Positions 1-7,402 are shown, numbered from the stretch's first letter. The stretch is 13,542 nt of DNA from JARDZI01 sp041639705 (GCA_041639705.1 JBEQBT010000073.1:1-13542), one strand, 5' to 3'. Notes: generated by a model from the letters alone, not told the origin. Made by a program: numbers and translations.

Positions 1-1
1 T

Positions 2-382
2 AATTATGAAGAAATTGGTCATGGAGTATCAGGAATTCCTGAGAAAACTACTGAAATGCTAGCACTTGATATAGGAACTGTAGGAGAAGGACATACTTCA
101 GATGAGCATGCTGTAACCATAGTTGCCAAGGACAGCCGTACACCTTATGACTTTGGATTTAGAAAGAAGTTAGTTGAGCTTGCAGAGGGTGCAGGTATTG
201 ACTACAGAGTTGATGTACATTATAGGTATGGTTCCGATGCAAGTTTATCTGCACTTCAAGGTGTAGATGTTAATTTTGCTTGCATAGGTCTCGGAGTTGA
301 TGCTACTCATCATTATGAAAGAACTCATATGGATGGTATTATGAACAACATTAAATTAGTAATTGAGTATGTAACTAAGTAG
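2..382 (+). CDS. M42-family metallopeptidase, C-terminal part (start lies outside the window)
   Basis: The open frame enters at the window edge and gives 126 residues before the stop. Its first residues read NYEEIGHG, which fits the M42 catalytic Glu plus metal-binding Glu pair. A short distance on comes ALDIG, where the Asp is a likely metal ligand, and near the end DATHHYERTH supplies a His at the usual position of the last ligand. M42 enzymes are cytoplasmic, dinuclear-metal aminopeptidases or deblocking peptidases that form large oligomers and trim short peptides. About two thirds of the protein is missing on the left, so neither the start nor the substrate class can be given. An endoglucanase-type annotation, often attached to this family, is not supported. 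It has no evident functional link to the cofactor genes that follow. A hairpin just downstream probably ends its transcript. Confidence 0.85.
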   Translation, partial: NYEEIGHGVSGIPEKTTEMLALDIGTVGEGHTSDEHAVTIVAKDSRTPYDFGFRKKLVELAEGAGIDYRVDVHYRYGSDASLSALQGVDVNFACIGLGVDATHHYERTHMDGIMNNIKLVIEYVTK

Positions 383-414
383 AGAGTGTATAATATTTTA
401 ATATGAAAATAAGG

Positions 415-450
415 AAGGCTGCCTAGCAAAAATCGTGCTGAGCAGCCTTT
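415..450 (+). terminator. Hairpin after the peptidase gene, probable terminator
   Basis: The arms AAGGCTGC (415-422) and GCAGCCTT (442-449) pair perfectly. Inside them TAGCA and TGCTG pair with one G-T wobble around an AAAATCG loop. The T tract after it is short on the plus strand, while T-rich sequence flanks it on the minus strand too. It lies between the peptidase and the convergent HsmA-like gene, so it may stop transcripts from both sides. Confidence 0.6.
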
Positions 451-516
451 GAACTTATATGAACCCTATTACAACAGGTTTAATAAGGCATAACTTACGA
501 ATCTGTCACCTATATT

Positions 517-911
517 CTACTGCTTCATACCCATGAACATACCAATAAGATAGGGTATAAGCCATATAATCCAAACAATTAGGCTGATTTATGGAAGATT
601 TGTTTTGTTTTTTCATCATTTTTAAAAAGTACCCAGCTTGCCCACAGGGCATGGAAAAACATTAATGCTATAGCCAAAACACCAGTGATGCCATGTATGC
701 CTAAATCAGAAGCTGAAACTAAGCTAGTATTGCTTTTAGCGATTCTAGTCATAGCAGAAGTACCTAATGTATCACATACTAATCCGAACCAGAATATAAC
801 AACATGCCACTTTTTTAATACTTTAGCTTTACGCTCAGACCAAACACCTATTGTATAAAATACTAGTGCTAAAGTTATTGTTACAATTGCAAATAATAAA
901 ATTTTATTCAT
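517..911 (-). pseudogene. HsmA-type small integral membrane protein, frameshifted near its 3' end
   Basis: The uninterrupted frame (579-911) gives 110 residues with three hydrophobic segments at about 4-23, 36-55 and 72-96. His/Trp-rich stretches WHVVIFWFG and FHALWASW are typical of the HsmA (TIGR03987-like) membrane family, whose biochemical role is poorly known; some members are linked to heme stress. The frame stops after FHKSA, too early for the family. Moving to the next frame at about 586-588 continues with SLIVWIIWLIPYLIGM and ends at a TAG at 517-519, which is exactly the missing fourth membrane segment. One base therefore seems to be lost and the full protein would be about 131 residues. 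A strong AGGAGG lies 6-11 bases before the ATG. Either the gene is freshly broken or the base call is wrong; a working truncated protein is less likely. Confidence 0.7.
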
Positions 912-1091
912 TTGTGTCCTCCTTATTTATAGCTGTTATTATTAGTATGGTAATGTTTTTTTATATAAATGCTAAATATTTATATAAAAATATTCTAGGG
1001 AAAATATATCATATTTATTAGAAAGTAAGCAATAAAAAATATAAACTTCTCTAATACAATATAATTAAATATTTGCCACAATCAAGTTACC

Positions 1092-1120
1092 TTTACATAA
1101 GTCAGAATAAAGTATAAAAT
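1092..1120 (+). promoter_or_regulatory. Candidate sigma-A promoter, distal, upstream of the riboswitch
   Basis: TTTACA at 1092-1097 and TAAAAT at 1115-1120 are separated by 17 bases. A start near 1127 would give a leader about 65 bases longer than the proximal promoter gives. The region is very AT-rich, so a chance match is possible. Confidence 0.35.
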
Positions 1121-1155
1121 AAAAATAATGATTTACATGTAAAATATCAAAAATA

Positions 1156-1183
1156 TTAACAAAAATATTATAAACAGTAAAAT
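1156..1183 (+). promoter_or_regulatory. Candidate sigma-A promoter, proximal, for the riboswitch and moe/moa operon
   Basis: TTAACA at 1156-1161 (five of six consensus bases) and TAAAAT at 1178-1183 (five of six) are separated by 16 bases. Transcription would start at about 1190, a few bases before the P1 helix of the riboswitch at 1193, which is the expected arrangement for a leader RNA. Confidence 0.5.
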
Positions 1184-1192
1184 GTATGAGAT

Positions 1193-1335
1193 TTCTCCGA
1201 GCCTGATTTTCTAAAGTTCTGCCATGAATTTCAGGCCGTTGGGTGTATTTGGAAACAAATATGCCTCCCGTTTGGAAAGGAGAATGTATTGTAGCATTCT
1301 CTTTTCATATATAAAAATATGAAAGGAGTTTTTTT
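1193..1335 (+). ncRNA. Moco (molybdenum cofactor) riboswitch with transcription-terminating expression platform
   Basis: The aptamer spans 1193-1284. P1 pairs TTCTCC (1193-1198) with GGAGAA (1279-1284). GCCTGA (1201-1206) pairs with TCAGGC (1231-1236). TATTTG (1246-1251) pairs with CAAATA (1256-1261) under a GAAA tetraloop, a helix that two wobble and two G-C pairs extend. The blocks CTCCGAGCC, GGCCGTTGGG and TGCCTCCC match my memory of the Moco RNA motif. GAAAGGAGAATG (1275-1286) can instead pair with CATTCTCTTTTC (1295-1306), and that helix hides the 5' arm of a terminator (1299-1328) followed by seven T. Ligand binding would lock P1, break this antiterminator and let the terminator form, turning expression off. 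Family assignment is strong; the ligand could be the tungsten form of the cofactor. Confidence 0.85.
1299..1335 (+). terminator. Riboswitch-controlled intrinsic terminator
   Basis: CTCTTTTCATAT (1299-1310) pairs over 12 positions, with one G-T wobble, with ATATGAAAGGAG (1317-1328) around an ATAAAA loop. Seven T follow at once. It sits about 100 bases before moeA and is the OFF state of the riboswitch. Confidence 0.8.
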
Positions 1336-1437
1336 ATATAATGGCAAGATTATTGAGACCAAAAGCTTAGAAGAGGTATTTGGTAATTCTAAAAATAATC
1401 TAGCGAGAATGATTTAAAAAAGGGGTGATAGGTATTT

Positions 1438-2664
1438 ATGGAGCTTTTCAATGTTGTTACAGTTGAGGATGCAAGGAAGATTATTGATGAAAACTTTAAA
1501 TTTAAGCCCCTTACTGAGAGAGTAAAACTTTCGGATGCTGTGGGGAGAGTTATCTATTCTGATGTGGTATCATTGGTTAATGTGCCTGGCTTTAGGAGAT
1601 CCACAGTTGATGGCTATGCTGTAAGGTCAAGGGATGTTGCAGGGGCAAGTGAGTCAATTCCTGCAATGCTTGAATATAAGGGTGAGGCTATCATGGGCAG
1701 AGTAACTGAGGTTGAGCTATCATTTTCAGGAGAATGTGTATATGTTCCAACAGGTGGAATGCTACCTTTGGGTTCTGACTGTGTTGTGATGATTGAATAT
1801 ACTGATAAACTTGATGAAAACACCATACTTATAAACAAACCAACTGCACCTTGTGAAAATGTTATTAATGAAGATGACGATGTTATGGCAGGAGAAGTAC
1901 TTATCAAAAAAGGAAGTAAGCTTAGACCCTATGAAATAGGTGTTCTTTCAAGCATAGGACATATTAAGGTTGATGTAGTTAAAAGGGTAAGAGTTGGAAT
2001 AATCTCTACAGGTGATGAAATTGTGCCCCCTGAAAGGACTCCACTGTTAGGACAGGTTAGAGATATAAACACATATCTTTTAAGTTCGCTAGTTACAGAA
2101 AGTGGCTGTGAACCGGTGATTTATGGAGTTTGTGAGGATACATATGAAGACCTTAGAAATAGAGTAGATATGGCTCATAATGAATGTGACATTGTATTGA
2201 TTTCAGGAGGCAGCTCTGTTGGGAAAAAGGATCAAACCCTGAAGGTGATGAAATCCCTTGGAGAATCAAGTATTTTGGTCCATGGTATGGCTATAAAACC
2301 GGGAAAACCAACAGTCATTGGAAAATCAGGGGAGAAGATAATATTTGGACTTCCTGGACATCCACTTGCCTGTGCTGTTGTGTTTAAGGCCGTTGTGAAG
2401 CATTATATAAATAGATTAACAGGTGAGCTTAATATGAATTATCCCCTTCCATGCAGCTTTGCACTTAACTACCACAAGGCAAAGGGCAGAGAGGAATATC
2501 TTCCTGTGAATATAGAGTTTATAGATGGGAACATGGTTGCTGTACCCATATTTGCCCAATCAGGCATAATAACAGCTTTTTCAAGGGCATGGGGATTTGT
2601 TAAAATAGATAGGAATCTTGAAGGACTAAGGGAAGGGGACAGGGTATTAGTTTACAAATTCTAA
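1438..2664 (+). CDS. moeA: Molybdopterin molybdenumtransferase MoeA
   Basis: MoeA uses adenylylated molybdopterin and molybdate (or tungstate) to form the metal cofactor in the cytoplasm. The 408 residues match the normal family length. The N-terminal region carries STVDGYAV (about 55-62), whose Asp58 corresponds to the conserved catalytic Asp. The MoCF-binding domain (about 185-325) shows STGDEIV, SGGSSVGKKDQT with conserved Asp265, KPGKP and GLPGHP. The last 75 residues form the beta-barrel domain IV. The ATG has AGGGGTGAT in front with good spacing. It is the first gene behind the Moco-type riboswitch and is followed after 12 bases by a second MoeA, so it should be repressed when cofactor is plentiful. 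The metal cannot be told from the sequence; with two MoeA proteins together, one may serve tungsten. Confidence 0.93.
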   Translation: MELFNVVTVEDARKIIDENFKFKPLTERVKLSDAVGRVIYSDVVSLVNVPGFRRSTVDGYAVRSRDVAGASESIPAMLEYKGEAIMGRVTEVELSFSGECVYVPTGGMLPLGSDCVVMIEYTDKLDENTILINKPTAPCENVINEDDDVMAGEVLIKKGSKLRPYEIGVLSSIGHIKVDVVKRVRVGIISTGDEIVPPERTPLLGQVRDINTYLLSSLVTESGCEPVIYGVCEDTYEDLRNRVDMAHNECDIVLISGGSSVGKKDQTLKVMKSLGESSILVHGMAIKPGKPTVIGKSGEKIIFGLPGHPLACAVVFKAVVKHYINRLTGELNMNYPLPCSFALNYHKAKGREEYLPVNIEFIDGNMVAVPIFAQSGIITAFSRAWGFVKIDRNLEGLREGDRVLVYKF

Positions 2665-2676
2665 GGAGGAAACAAC

Positions 2677-4584
2677 ATGGCACAGAATATATATCTTTCA
2701 AACTATGAACTTGAGGAAGCTATTAAAATTTTCTTTCATAAAATAAGTCCACTAAACCTGAAAAAGGAAACCATACCATCATGGGATGGGTGTGGAAGGG
2801 TTACAGCAGTACCTATATTTGCAAAAATATCTTCACCACACTATAATTCCTCGGCAATGGATGGAATTGCAACATTGAGTACCAAAACCCATGGAGCATC
2901 AGATAGAAACCATATACTCCTTGAGGAGGGTGTGGACTATGTTGTAGTAGACACTGGGGATCCTATTCCCAGGGAATTTGACAGCGTAATAATGGTTGAG
3001 GATTTAATTAGAGTTGATGAAAAAAGAGTTAAGATATATAAAAGCGCAATCTCCTGGCAAAATATAAGGCCAATAGGTGAGGACATTGTTGAAACCCAGC
3101 TAATAGTTCCATCAAATCATAGTATACGTCCCGTTGATATAGGCTCAATCATAGCAGGGGGTGTAAATGAAATTGAGGTTTATAAAAAACCTGTTGTTGG
3201 AGTAATACCAACTGGTACAGAGATTGTAGAACCGGGAAGCGATCTTAGGGTAGGTGATATAATAGACTTTAATTCAAGGGTATTTTCAGCCCAGGTTCTT
3301 GAATGGGGAGGAGTACCTAAAAGGTACGAGATTCAAAGAGATATATATGAGGATATTAGAAACACGGTTTCAAAGGCTTCAGAGGAATGTGACCTGATTT
3401 TAATTAATGCAGGCTCCTCTGCAGGTAGAGAGGATTTTACCTCTATGGTTATAGGGGAGCTTGGAGAGGTTTTCCTCCATGGAGTTGCAATAAAGCCAGG
3501 AAAGCCAGTAATACTTGGTCAAGTTAATGGGAAGCCCATAGTTGGAATACCTGGATTCCCTGTTTCTGCATATTTTATAATGGAGAATATAGTGAAGAAG
3601 TTGATAGAGATTCATCAGGGAATTGAAACAAGGTCGAGAAAAAAGGTAGAGGCTACTTTATCAAGAAGAGTAATGTCCTCACTTAAGTATCTGGAATTTG
3701 TAAGAGTTAAGCTTGGATATGTGGGGAATAAGCTGATTGCAACTCCCTTAAGCCGTGGCGCAGGGGCAACAATGTCACTTGTTAATGCTGATGGAGTTCT
3801 TGAGATTCCACAGTCCATTGAGGGAATAGAGGCAGGAAGTGAGGTCGTAATAAAGCTTTTGAAGGATGAGGAAGATATAAAAAACACAATTGTGTGCATT
3901 GGAAGCCATGATCCTATAATAGATATAGCAGGGGATATGCTGCACGAAAGAAGAAGGAATCTCTTTTTATCCTCTGCCCATGTTGGCAGCATGGGAGGGA
4001 TTATGGCTCTCAAGGGTGGAGAGACACATATAGCTCCAATACATCTTCTTGATATGGAAAGCGGTGAATATAACATTTCATATATAAAAAAATATCTTCC
4101 CGGAAGGAAAATGGCCCTTATAAAGGGTGTAAACAGAATACAAGGACTTATGGTTAAAAAGGGAAATCCTTTGAATATATTAGGATTCGAGGATTTAACT
4201 AAGGATGGATTAAGATTTGTTAACAGGCAAAGAGGTTCAGGAACCAGGCTTTTGCTTGACTACTATCTCAAGAAGCTTGGAATAAATTCTGAAGTCATTA
4301 AAGGCTATGATAGGGAGGAATTTACTCACCTTGCAGTTGCTGCAGCAATATCCTCAGGGGATGCAGATGCTGGTCTTGGAGTATATTCTGCAGCGACCGC
4401 AATGGGGCTAGATTTTATTCCCCAAGGAAATGAAGAATATGATTTTGCAGTACCAGAGGAATATTTAAATACTGAGATGGTTAAGAGTTTTATAGAGACA
4501 ATAAAGGGCAGCAAATTCATAATGGAGCTTGACAGGCTGGGTGGATATGGATACACAAACATTGGGAATATAATAATAATTTAG
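2677..4584 (+). CDS. MoeA fused to a C-terminal periplasmic-binding-protein-like (PBP_like) domain
   Basis: Residues 1 to about 395 are a complete MoeA: NSSAMDG with Asp62, PTGTEIV at 178-184, NAGSSAGREDFT with Asp253, KPGKP at 274-278, and domain IV to about 395. Residues about 405-620 form a substrate-binding-protein fold of the kind also found in LysR- and ModA-like proteins, marked by CIGSHDPIID, GSMGG, the anion-loop-like RQRGSGTRLLLDYY, and AAAISSGDADAGLGV. There is no signal peptide, so the binding domain is intracellular. The family is known in bacteria and archaea; the bound ligand is not established, and an oxyanion or cofactor intermediate is my inference. In the metal-site loop the usual GDE reads GTE, an Asp-to-Thr change compared with the MoeA before it. 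The moeA stop overlaps this gene's AAGGAGG site, so the two are translationally close. Confidence 0.9.
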   Translation: MAQNIYLSNYELEEAIKIFFHKISPLNLKKETIPSWDGCGRVTAVPIFAKISSPHYNSSAMDGIATLSTKTHGASDRNHILLEEGVDYVVVDTGDPIPREFDSVIMVEDLIRVDEKRVKIYKSAISWQNIRPIGEDIVETQLIVPSNHSIRPVDIGSIIAGGVNEIEVYKKPVVGVIPTGTEIVEPGSDLRVGDIIDFNSRVFSAQVLEWGGVPKRYEIQRDIYEDIRNTVSKASEECDLILINAGSSAGREDFTSMVIGELGEVFLHGVAIKPGKPVILGQVNGKPIVGIPGFPVSAYFIMENIVKKLIEIHQGIETRSRKKVEATLSRRVMSSLKYLEFVRVKLGYVGNKLIATPLSRGAGATMSLVNADGVLEIPQSIEGIEAGSEVVIKLLKDEEDIKNTIVCIGSHDPIIDIAGDMLHERRRNLFLSSAHVGSMGGIMALKGGETHIAPIHLLDMESGEYNISYIKKYLPGRKMALIKGVNRIQGLMVKKGNPLNILGFEDLTKDGLRFVNRQRGSGTRLLLDYYLKKLGINSEVIKGYDREEFTHLAVAAAISSGDADAGLGVYSAATAMGLDFIPQGNEEYDFAVPEEYLNTEMVKSFIETIKGSKFIMELDRLGGYGYTNIGNIIII

Positions 4585-4595
4585 GGGGTGATTTT

Positions 4596-5555
4596 ATGCA
4601 AGATAGCTTTGGAAGAAATATAGAATATTTAAGAGTTTCCATAACGGACAGGTGCAACTTAAGATGTGTGTACTGCATGCCCGAGGAGGGAATTAAAAAG
4701 CTGGATAGAGAAAAAATATTAAGCTTTGAAGAAATTATTAAGATTGTCAAAGCATGTGCATCACTTGGGATAAGAAAGATTAGATATACAGGTGGAGAGC
4801 CACTTATAATCAAGGGTATAGAAAACCTCATACATGAAACTTCTATAATACCTGGCATTGAGGATATCGCCATAACTACAAATGGAATTTTGCTCTATGA
4901 CATGGCCCAGGACCTTAAAAAAGCAGGTCTTAAAAGGGTTAATATAAGCCTTGACACATTGAATGAGGATAAGTATAGGAAAATAACCAGAGGTGGAGAT
5001 TTAAGAAAGGTTCTTATGGCAATCGAAAAGTGTATTGAAATAGGAATGACTCCTGTAAAATTGAACGTTGTTTTAATTAGAGGATTGAATGATGATGAGG
5101 TTATAGATTTAATGAACCTTACAATGAATATGCCTGTGGAGGTAAGATTTATTGAGCTGATGCCAATCGGGGAAGGTGTAAAATACTACGATAAGGGAGA
5201 AATGAGCACAGAGGAGATTATTAATTCATATCCATCTCTCATTCCAGTTGAAAACAATTTACACAGCACAGCAAACCTTTATAAACTTAAAAATGCTAAG
5301 GGAAACATTGGTTTCATAACTCCACTTAGCTGTAAATTTTGTGACAACTGCAATAGGATAAGATTAACTTCAACTGGAACAATAAAGCCTTGCCTTCATT
5401 CAAGGGAAGAGTTAGACATAAGAAGGTATGTAGAAAACGAGGCAATGCTTATTGAAGTGCTGAAAACGGCCATCTCCAGCAAGCCAAAGGAACATTATTT
5501 AAACAGTGAAAGCATAAGTAGAAGCGAAAAGGACATGTACCAGATAGGAGGTTAA
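4596..5555 (+). CDS. moaA: GTP 3',8-cyclase MoaA (radical SAM), first step of molybdopterin synthesis
   Basis: MoaA rearranges GTP to 3',8-cyclo-GTP, which MoaC turns into cyclic pyranopterin. The 319 residues match the family. The N-terminal radical SAM cluster is C20-NLR-C24-VY-C27, followed by the TGGEP motif at 65-69. The C-terminal second cluster is C249-x2-C252-x13-C266, the standard spacing. The protein ends in Gly-Gly (QIGG), the tail needed to trigger catalysis. The ATG follows AGGGGGTGAT and lies 11 bases after the MoeA-PBP stop, so it is part of the same operon. moaC, moaD, moaE and mogA/moaB are not in the window and must lie elsewhere if the pathway is complete. Confidence 0.95.
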   Translation: MQDSFGRNIEYLRVSITDRCNLRCVYCMPEEGIKKLDREKILSFEEIIKIVKACASLGIRKIRYTGGEPLIIKGIENLIHETSIIPGIEDIAITTNGILLYDMAQDLKKAGLKRVNISLDTLNEDKYRKITRGGDLRKVLMAIEKCIEIGMTPVKLNVVLIRGLNDDEVIDLMNLTMNMPVEVRFIELMPIGEGVKYYDKGEMSTEEIINSYPSLIPVENNLHSTANLYKLKNAKGNIGFITPLSCKFCDNCNRIRLTSTGTIKPCLHSREELDIRRYVENEAMLIEVLKTAISSKPKEHYLNSESISRSEKDMYQIGG

Positions 5556-5610
5556 CCTTCAGCTTTAAAGCAGAGTATAAAAAATATAGCTTGAAAGGTG
5601 GTGATTTTTT

Positions 5611-6048
5611 ATGGCGAAGGTATTAGCTGTAAACATAAGTGAAAAGAAGGGTGTAATAAAGCATCCAATTGAAAAGGGATATTTCGAGGTGAACCATGGT
5701 CTTGTTGGAGATGCCCATGCAGGTAATTGGCATAGACAGGTGAGTCTTCTTGGCCAAGAAAGCATAGATAAAATGACTGCACTTGGAATTGAGGGGCTTT
5801 GCACAGGTAAATTTGCTGAAAACATTACAACAGATGGAATGGAACTTTTCACCCTTCTTGTTGGGACAAGACTAAAGATTGGTGAGACAATTATGGAGGT
5901 AACACAAATAGGTAAGGAATGTCATGTTGGCTGTCAGATAAGAACACAGGTTGGTGACTGCATAATGCCAAGGGAAGGTATATTCACAAAGGTTATAGAA
6001 GCTGGATGGATAAAACCGGGTGATGACATAGAGGTTAAAACTCATTAG
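5611..6048 (+). CDS. Stand-alone MOSC-domain protein
   Basis: The 145 residues make a single MOSC domain, the fold found at the C-terminus of Moco sulfurases. The family signature GDAHAG and HRQVSLL lies at about 33-47. KECHVGCQI gives Cys104 and Cys108, and Cys117 follows. MOSC proteins are thought to carry sulfur or bind the cofactor and pass it to enzymes, but the exact role of short stand-alone clostridial members is not known. Many relatives are fused to MoaC or MogA/MoaB; this one is not. It has its own strong site AAAGGTGGTGAT, lies 55 bases after moaA with no terminator between, and is the last gene before the shared hairpin, so I place it in the riboswitch operon. Confidence 0.88.
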   Translation: MAKVLAVNISEKKGVIKHPIEKGYFEVNHGLVGDAHAGNWHRQVSLLGQESIDKMTALGIEGLCTGKFAENITTDGMELFTLLVGTRLKIGETIMEVTQIGKECHVGCQIRTQVGDCIMPREGIFTKVIEAGWIKPGDDIEVKTH

Positions 6049-6058
6049 CCTTTCACCC

Positions 6059-6110
6059 AAACAGATAAAAGCAGAAAAGTCATAATAACTTTTCTGCTTT
6101 TATCTGTTTT
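6059..6110. terminator. Bidirectional intrinsic terminator, 22-bp perfect stem
   Basis: The arms at 6059-6080 and 6088-6109 are exact reverse complements over 22 positions around a CATAATA loop, with an A-run at the left end and a T-run at the right. It can end both the plus-strand moe/moa operon and the minus-strand XdhC gene. The XdhC stop codon (6109-6111) touches the right arm. Confidence 0.92.
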
Positions 6111-7176
6111 AGAACACCTCAACAATTACTTCCAAAGTACCCCCACATGCCATTCCCTCAGTTTCAGCCACGTCTCCAGTTAAGTCTACATGTTCAATTA
6201 AAAAGCCCTTTTCTTGCATAATATCCCTTGCCTTAGTTATTACAGCTGCTTCGCTGCAGCCACCACCAATGCTTCCAATGGTTCTACCATCATAGTATGC
6301 CACCATTTTAGCACCTGCTTTTCTAGGAACGGATCCCTTTGAGGATAGTATTGTTAATAGAGCTTTGGGCATGTATGATTCTTCAGATATTTTCTCTGCA
6401 ACCTCTATATCAAATTCAGGAAAGTTGAATTTTTCACCGGATTTATTAAAGTGTGCTTTATTTTTATAGCTTATTAACTGTGCAACTATGGAAATACCTA
6501 TTTCTTCAGGTGTAATAGAGTTTATTTCTACGCCTATTGGTGCACAGATTGAATCTAATATCTCCTTTGAGAAGCCCTGGTTTAACAATTCTTCCTTCAT
6601 ACCCTTCACCTTGCGGTTTGAACCTATCATTCCAATATAATTAAGGGTATGATTTAATACCTTACTAAGTACTAGGGCGTCATATCTATGACCTCTTGTA
6701 ACAATAACTACAAAATCAGATTTCCTTAAATTTATTAAATCAAAGGATTTTTCAAAGCTTTCACAAATAACCAACTCTGCCTCAGGAAAACGTCCAGTGT
6801 TTGCAAAAAATGGTCTATCATCTACAATAGTAACCGAAAAACCAACCCTTGCAGCAAATTCTGATAAGGGCTTAGATACATGTCCCCCACCAAATATAAT
6901 TAAGCGAGGCTTTGGAAGAAAAGGCTCAACTAAAATAGAGTTATTCTCATGAGTAGCAGCCATTTGGGGTTTTCCAGTTTCAAAGGAAAGGCATATCTTC
7001 TCATAAACTACATCATCAAGATTATAGGACTTTTTTTTAATTTCCTCCTCTGTCAAAACAAGCTTCTTAGAAATAGAACCACTCCTGCTGCTCTCTAAGT
7101 TAAGGTATGTAAGCAGCACACAGCTGTTACCATCATTAACCTTATTAAGCAATGTTTTATATAAGCTCTTAAGCAT
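6109..7176 (-). CDS. XdhC-family metalloenzyme maturation factor with unusual domain order
   Basis: XdhC proteins bind Moco, promote its sulfuration and insert it into molybdenum hydroxylases; related clostridial proteins are annotated as maturation factors for aldehyde oxidoreductases. Most XdhC proteins place the XdhC_CoxI domain first and the Rossmann domain second. Here the Rossmann domain is in the middle: IIFGGGHVSKPL and VDDRP, then TRGHRYD, IGMIGSNRK and APIGVE. The CoxI domain with GSVPRKAGAKM, SIGGGC and ACGGTLEV forms the C-terminus (last 90 residues). The first 85 residues end in ILVEPFLPKPRL, the usual CoxI-to-Rossmann junction, and look like a degenerate second CoxI domain. I start at the ATG at 7176, with GAGG nine bases ahead; a GTG at 7185 would add three residues. 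It converges on the Moco operon and probably serves the same enzymes. Confidence 0.85.
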   Translation of the reverse strand: MLKSLYKTLLNKVNDGNSCVLLTYLNLESSRSGSISKKLVLTEEEIKKKSYNLDDVVYEKICLSFETGKPQMAATHENNSILVEPFLPKPRLIIFGGGHVSKPLSEFAARVGFSVTIVDDRPFFANTGRFPEAELVICESFEKSFDLINLRKSDFVVIVTRGHRYDALVLSKVLNHTLNYIGMIGSNRKVKGMKEELLNQGFSKEILDSICAPIGVEINSITPEEIGISIVAQLISYKNKAHFNKSGEKFNFPEFDIEVAEKISEESYMPKALLTILSSKGSVPRKAGAKMVAYYDGRTIGSIGGGCSEAAVITKARDIMQEKGFLIEHVDLTGDVAETEGMACGGTLEVIVEVF

Positions 7177-7232
7177 ATTATCCACCCTCTACCTTTAAAT
7201 ATTATTACTGCAATAAAATTCTTCATATAAAT

Positions 7233-7261
7233 ATTATACTTTAATTAATATCCAGAGTGAA
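7233..7261 (-). promoter_or_regulatory. Candidate sigma-A promoter for the XdhC-family gene
   Basis: On the minus strand TTCACT (7261-7256) and a perfect TATAAT (7238-7233) are separated by 17 bases. The leader to the ATG at 7176 would be about 50 bases. The XdhC gene therefore appears to have its own promoter and is not under the riboswitch. Confidence 0.5.
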
Positions 7262-7343
7262 GTAACAATTAGAGTTATGCACTTTGTATAAAGTACTTGA
7301 TAAGAAGATTATAGATTGAAGTAAAAATTTATTAAAATAAAAA

Positions 7344-7377
7344 GAGGGCAGCTCTTTTTTTAAAAAGAGTTACCCCC
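7344..7377 (-). terminator. Terminator of the chemoreceptor gene
   Basis: Read on the minus strand, CTCTTTTT (7369-7362) pairs with AAAAAGAG (7359-7352). A GGG/CCC clamp lies outside a small internal loop, and the T-rich run TCTTTTTATTTT follows. It lies 25 bases past the chemoreceptor stop. Confidence 0.75.
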
Positions 7378-7402
7378 ATTTATTATTCATATATATTAAA
7401 AA

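Noticed and set aside
1275..1306. Hairpin GAGAATG/CATTCTC followed by TTTT, read as the riboswitch terminator (which would imply an ON switch)
   Set aside because: The downstream hairpin at 1299-1328 is followed by seven T and is a better terminator. The earlier hairpin overlaps its 5' arm and makes better sense as the antiterminator.
3615..4076. Minus-strand open frame of 153 codons inside the MoeA-PBP gene
   Set aside because: Lies wholly antisense to a well-supported gene, is Ser/Ile/Pro-rich as expected for such shadows, and shows no domain motif.
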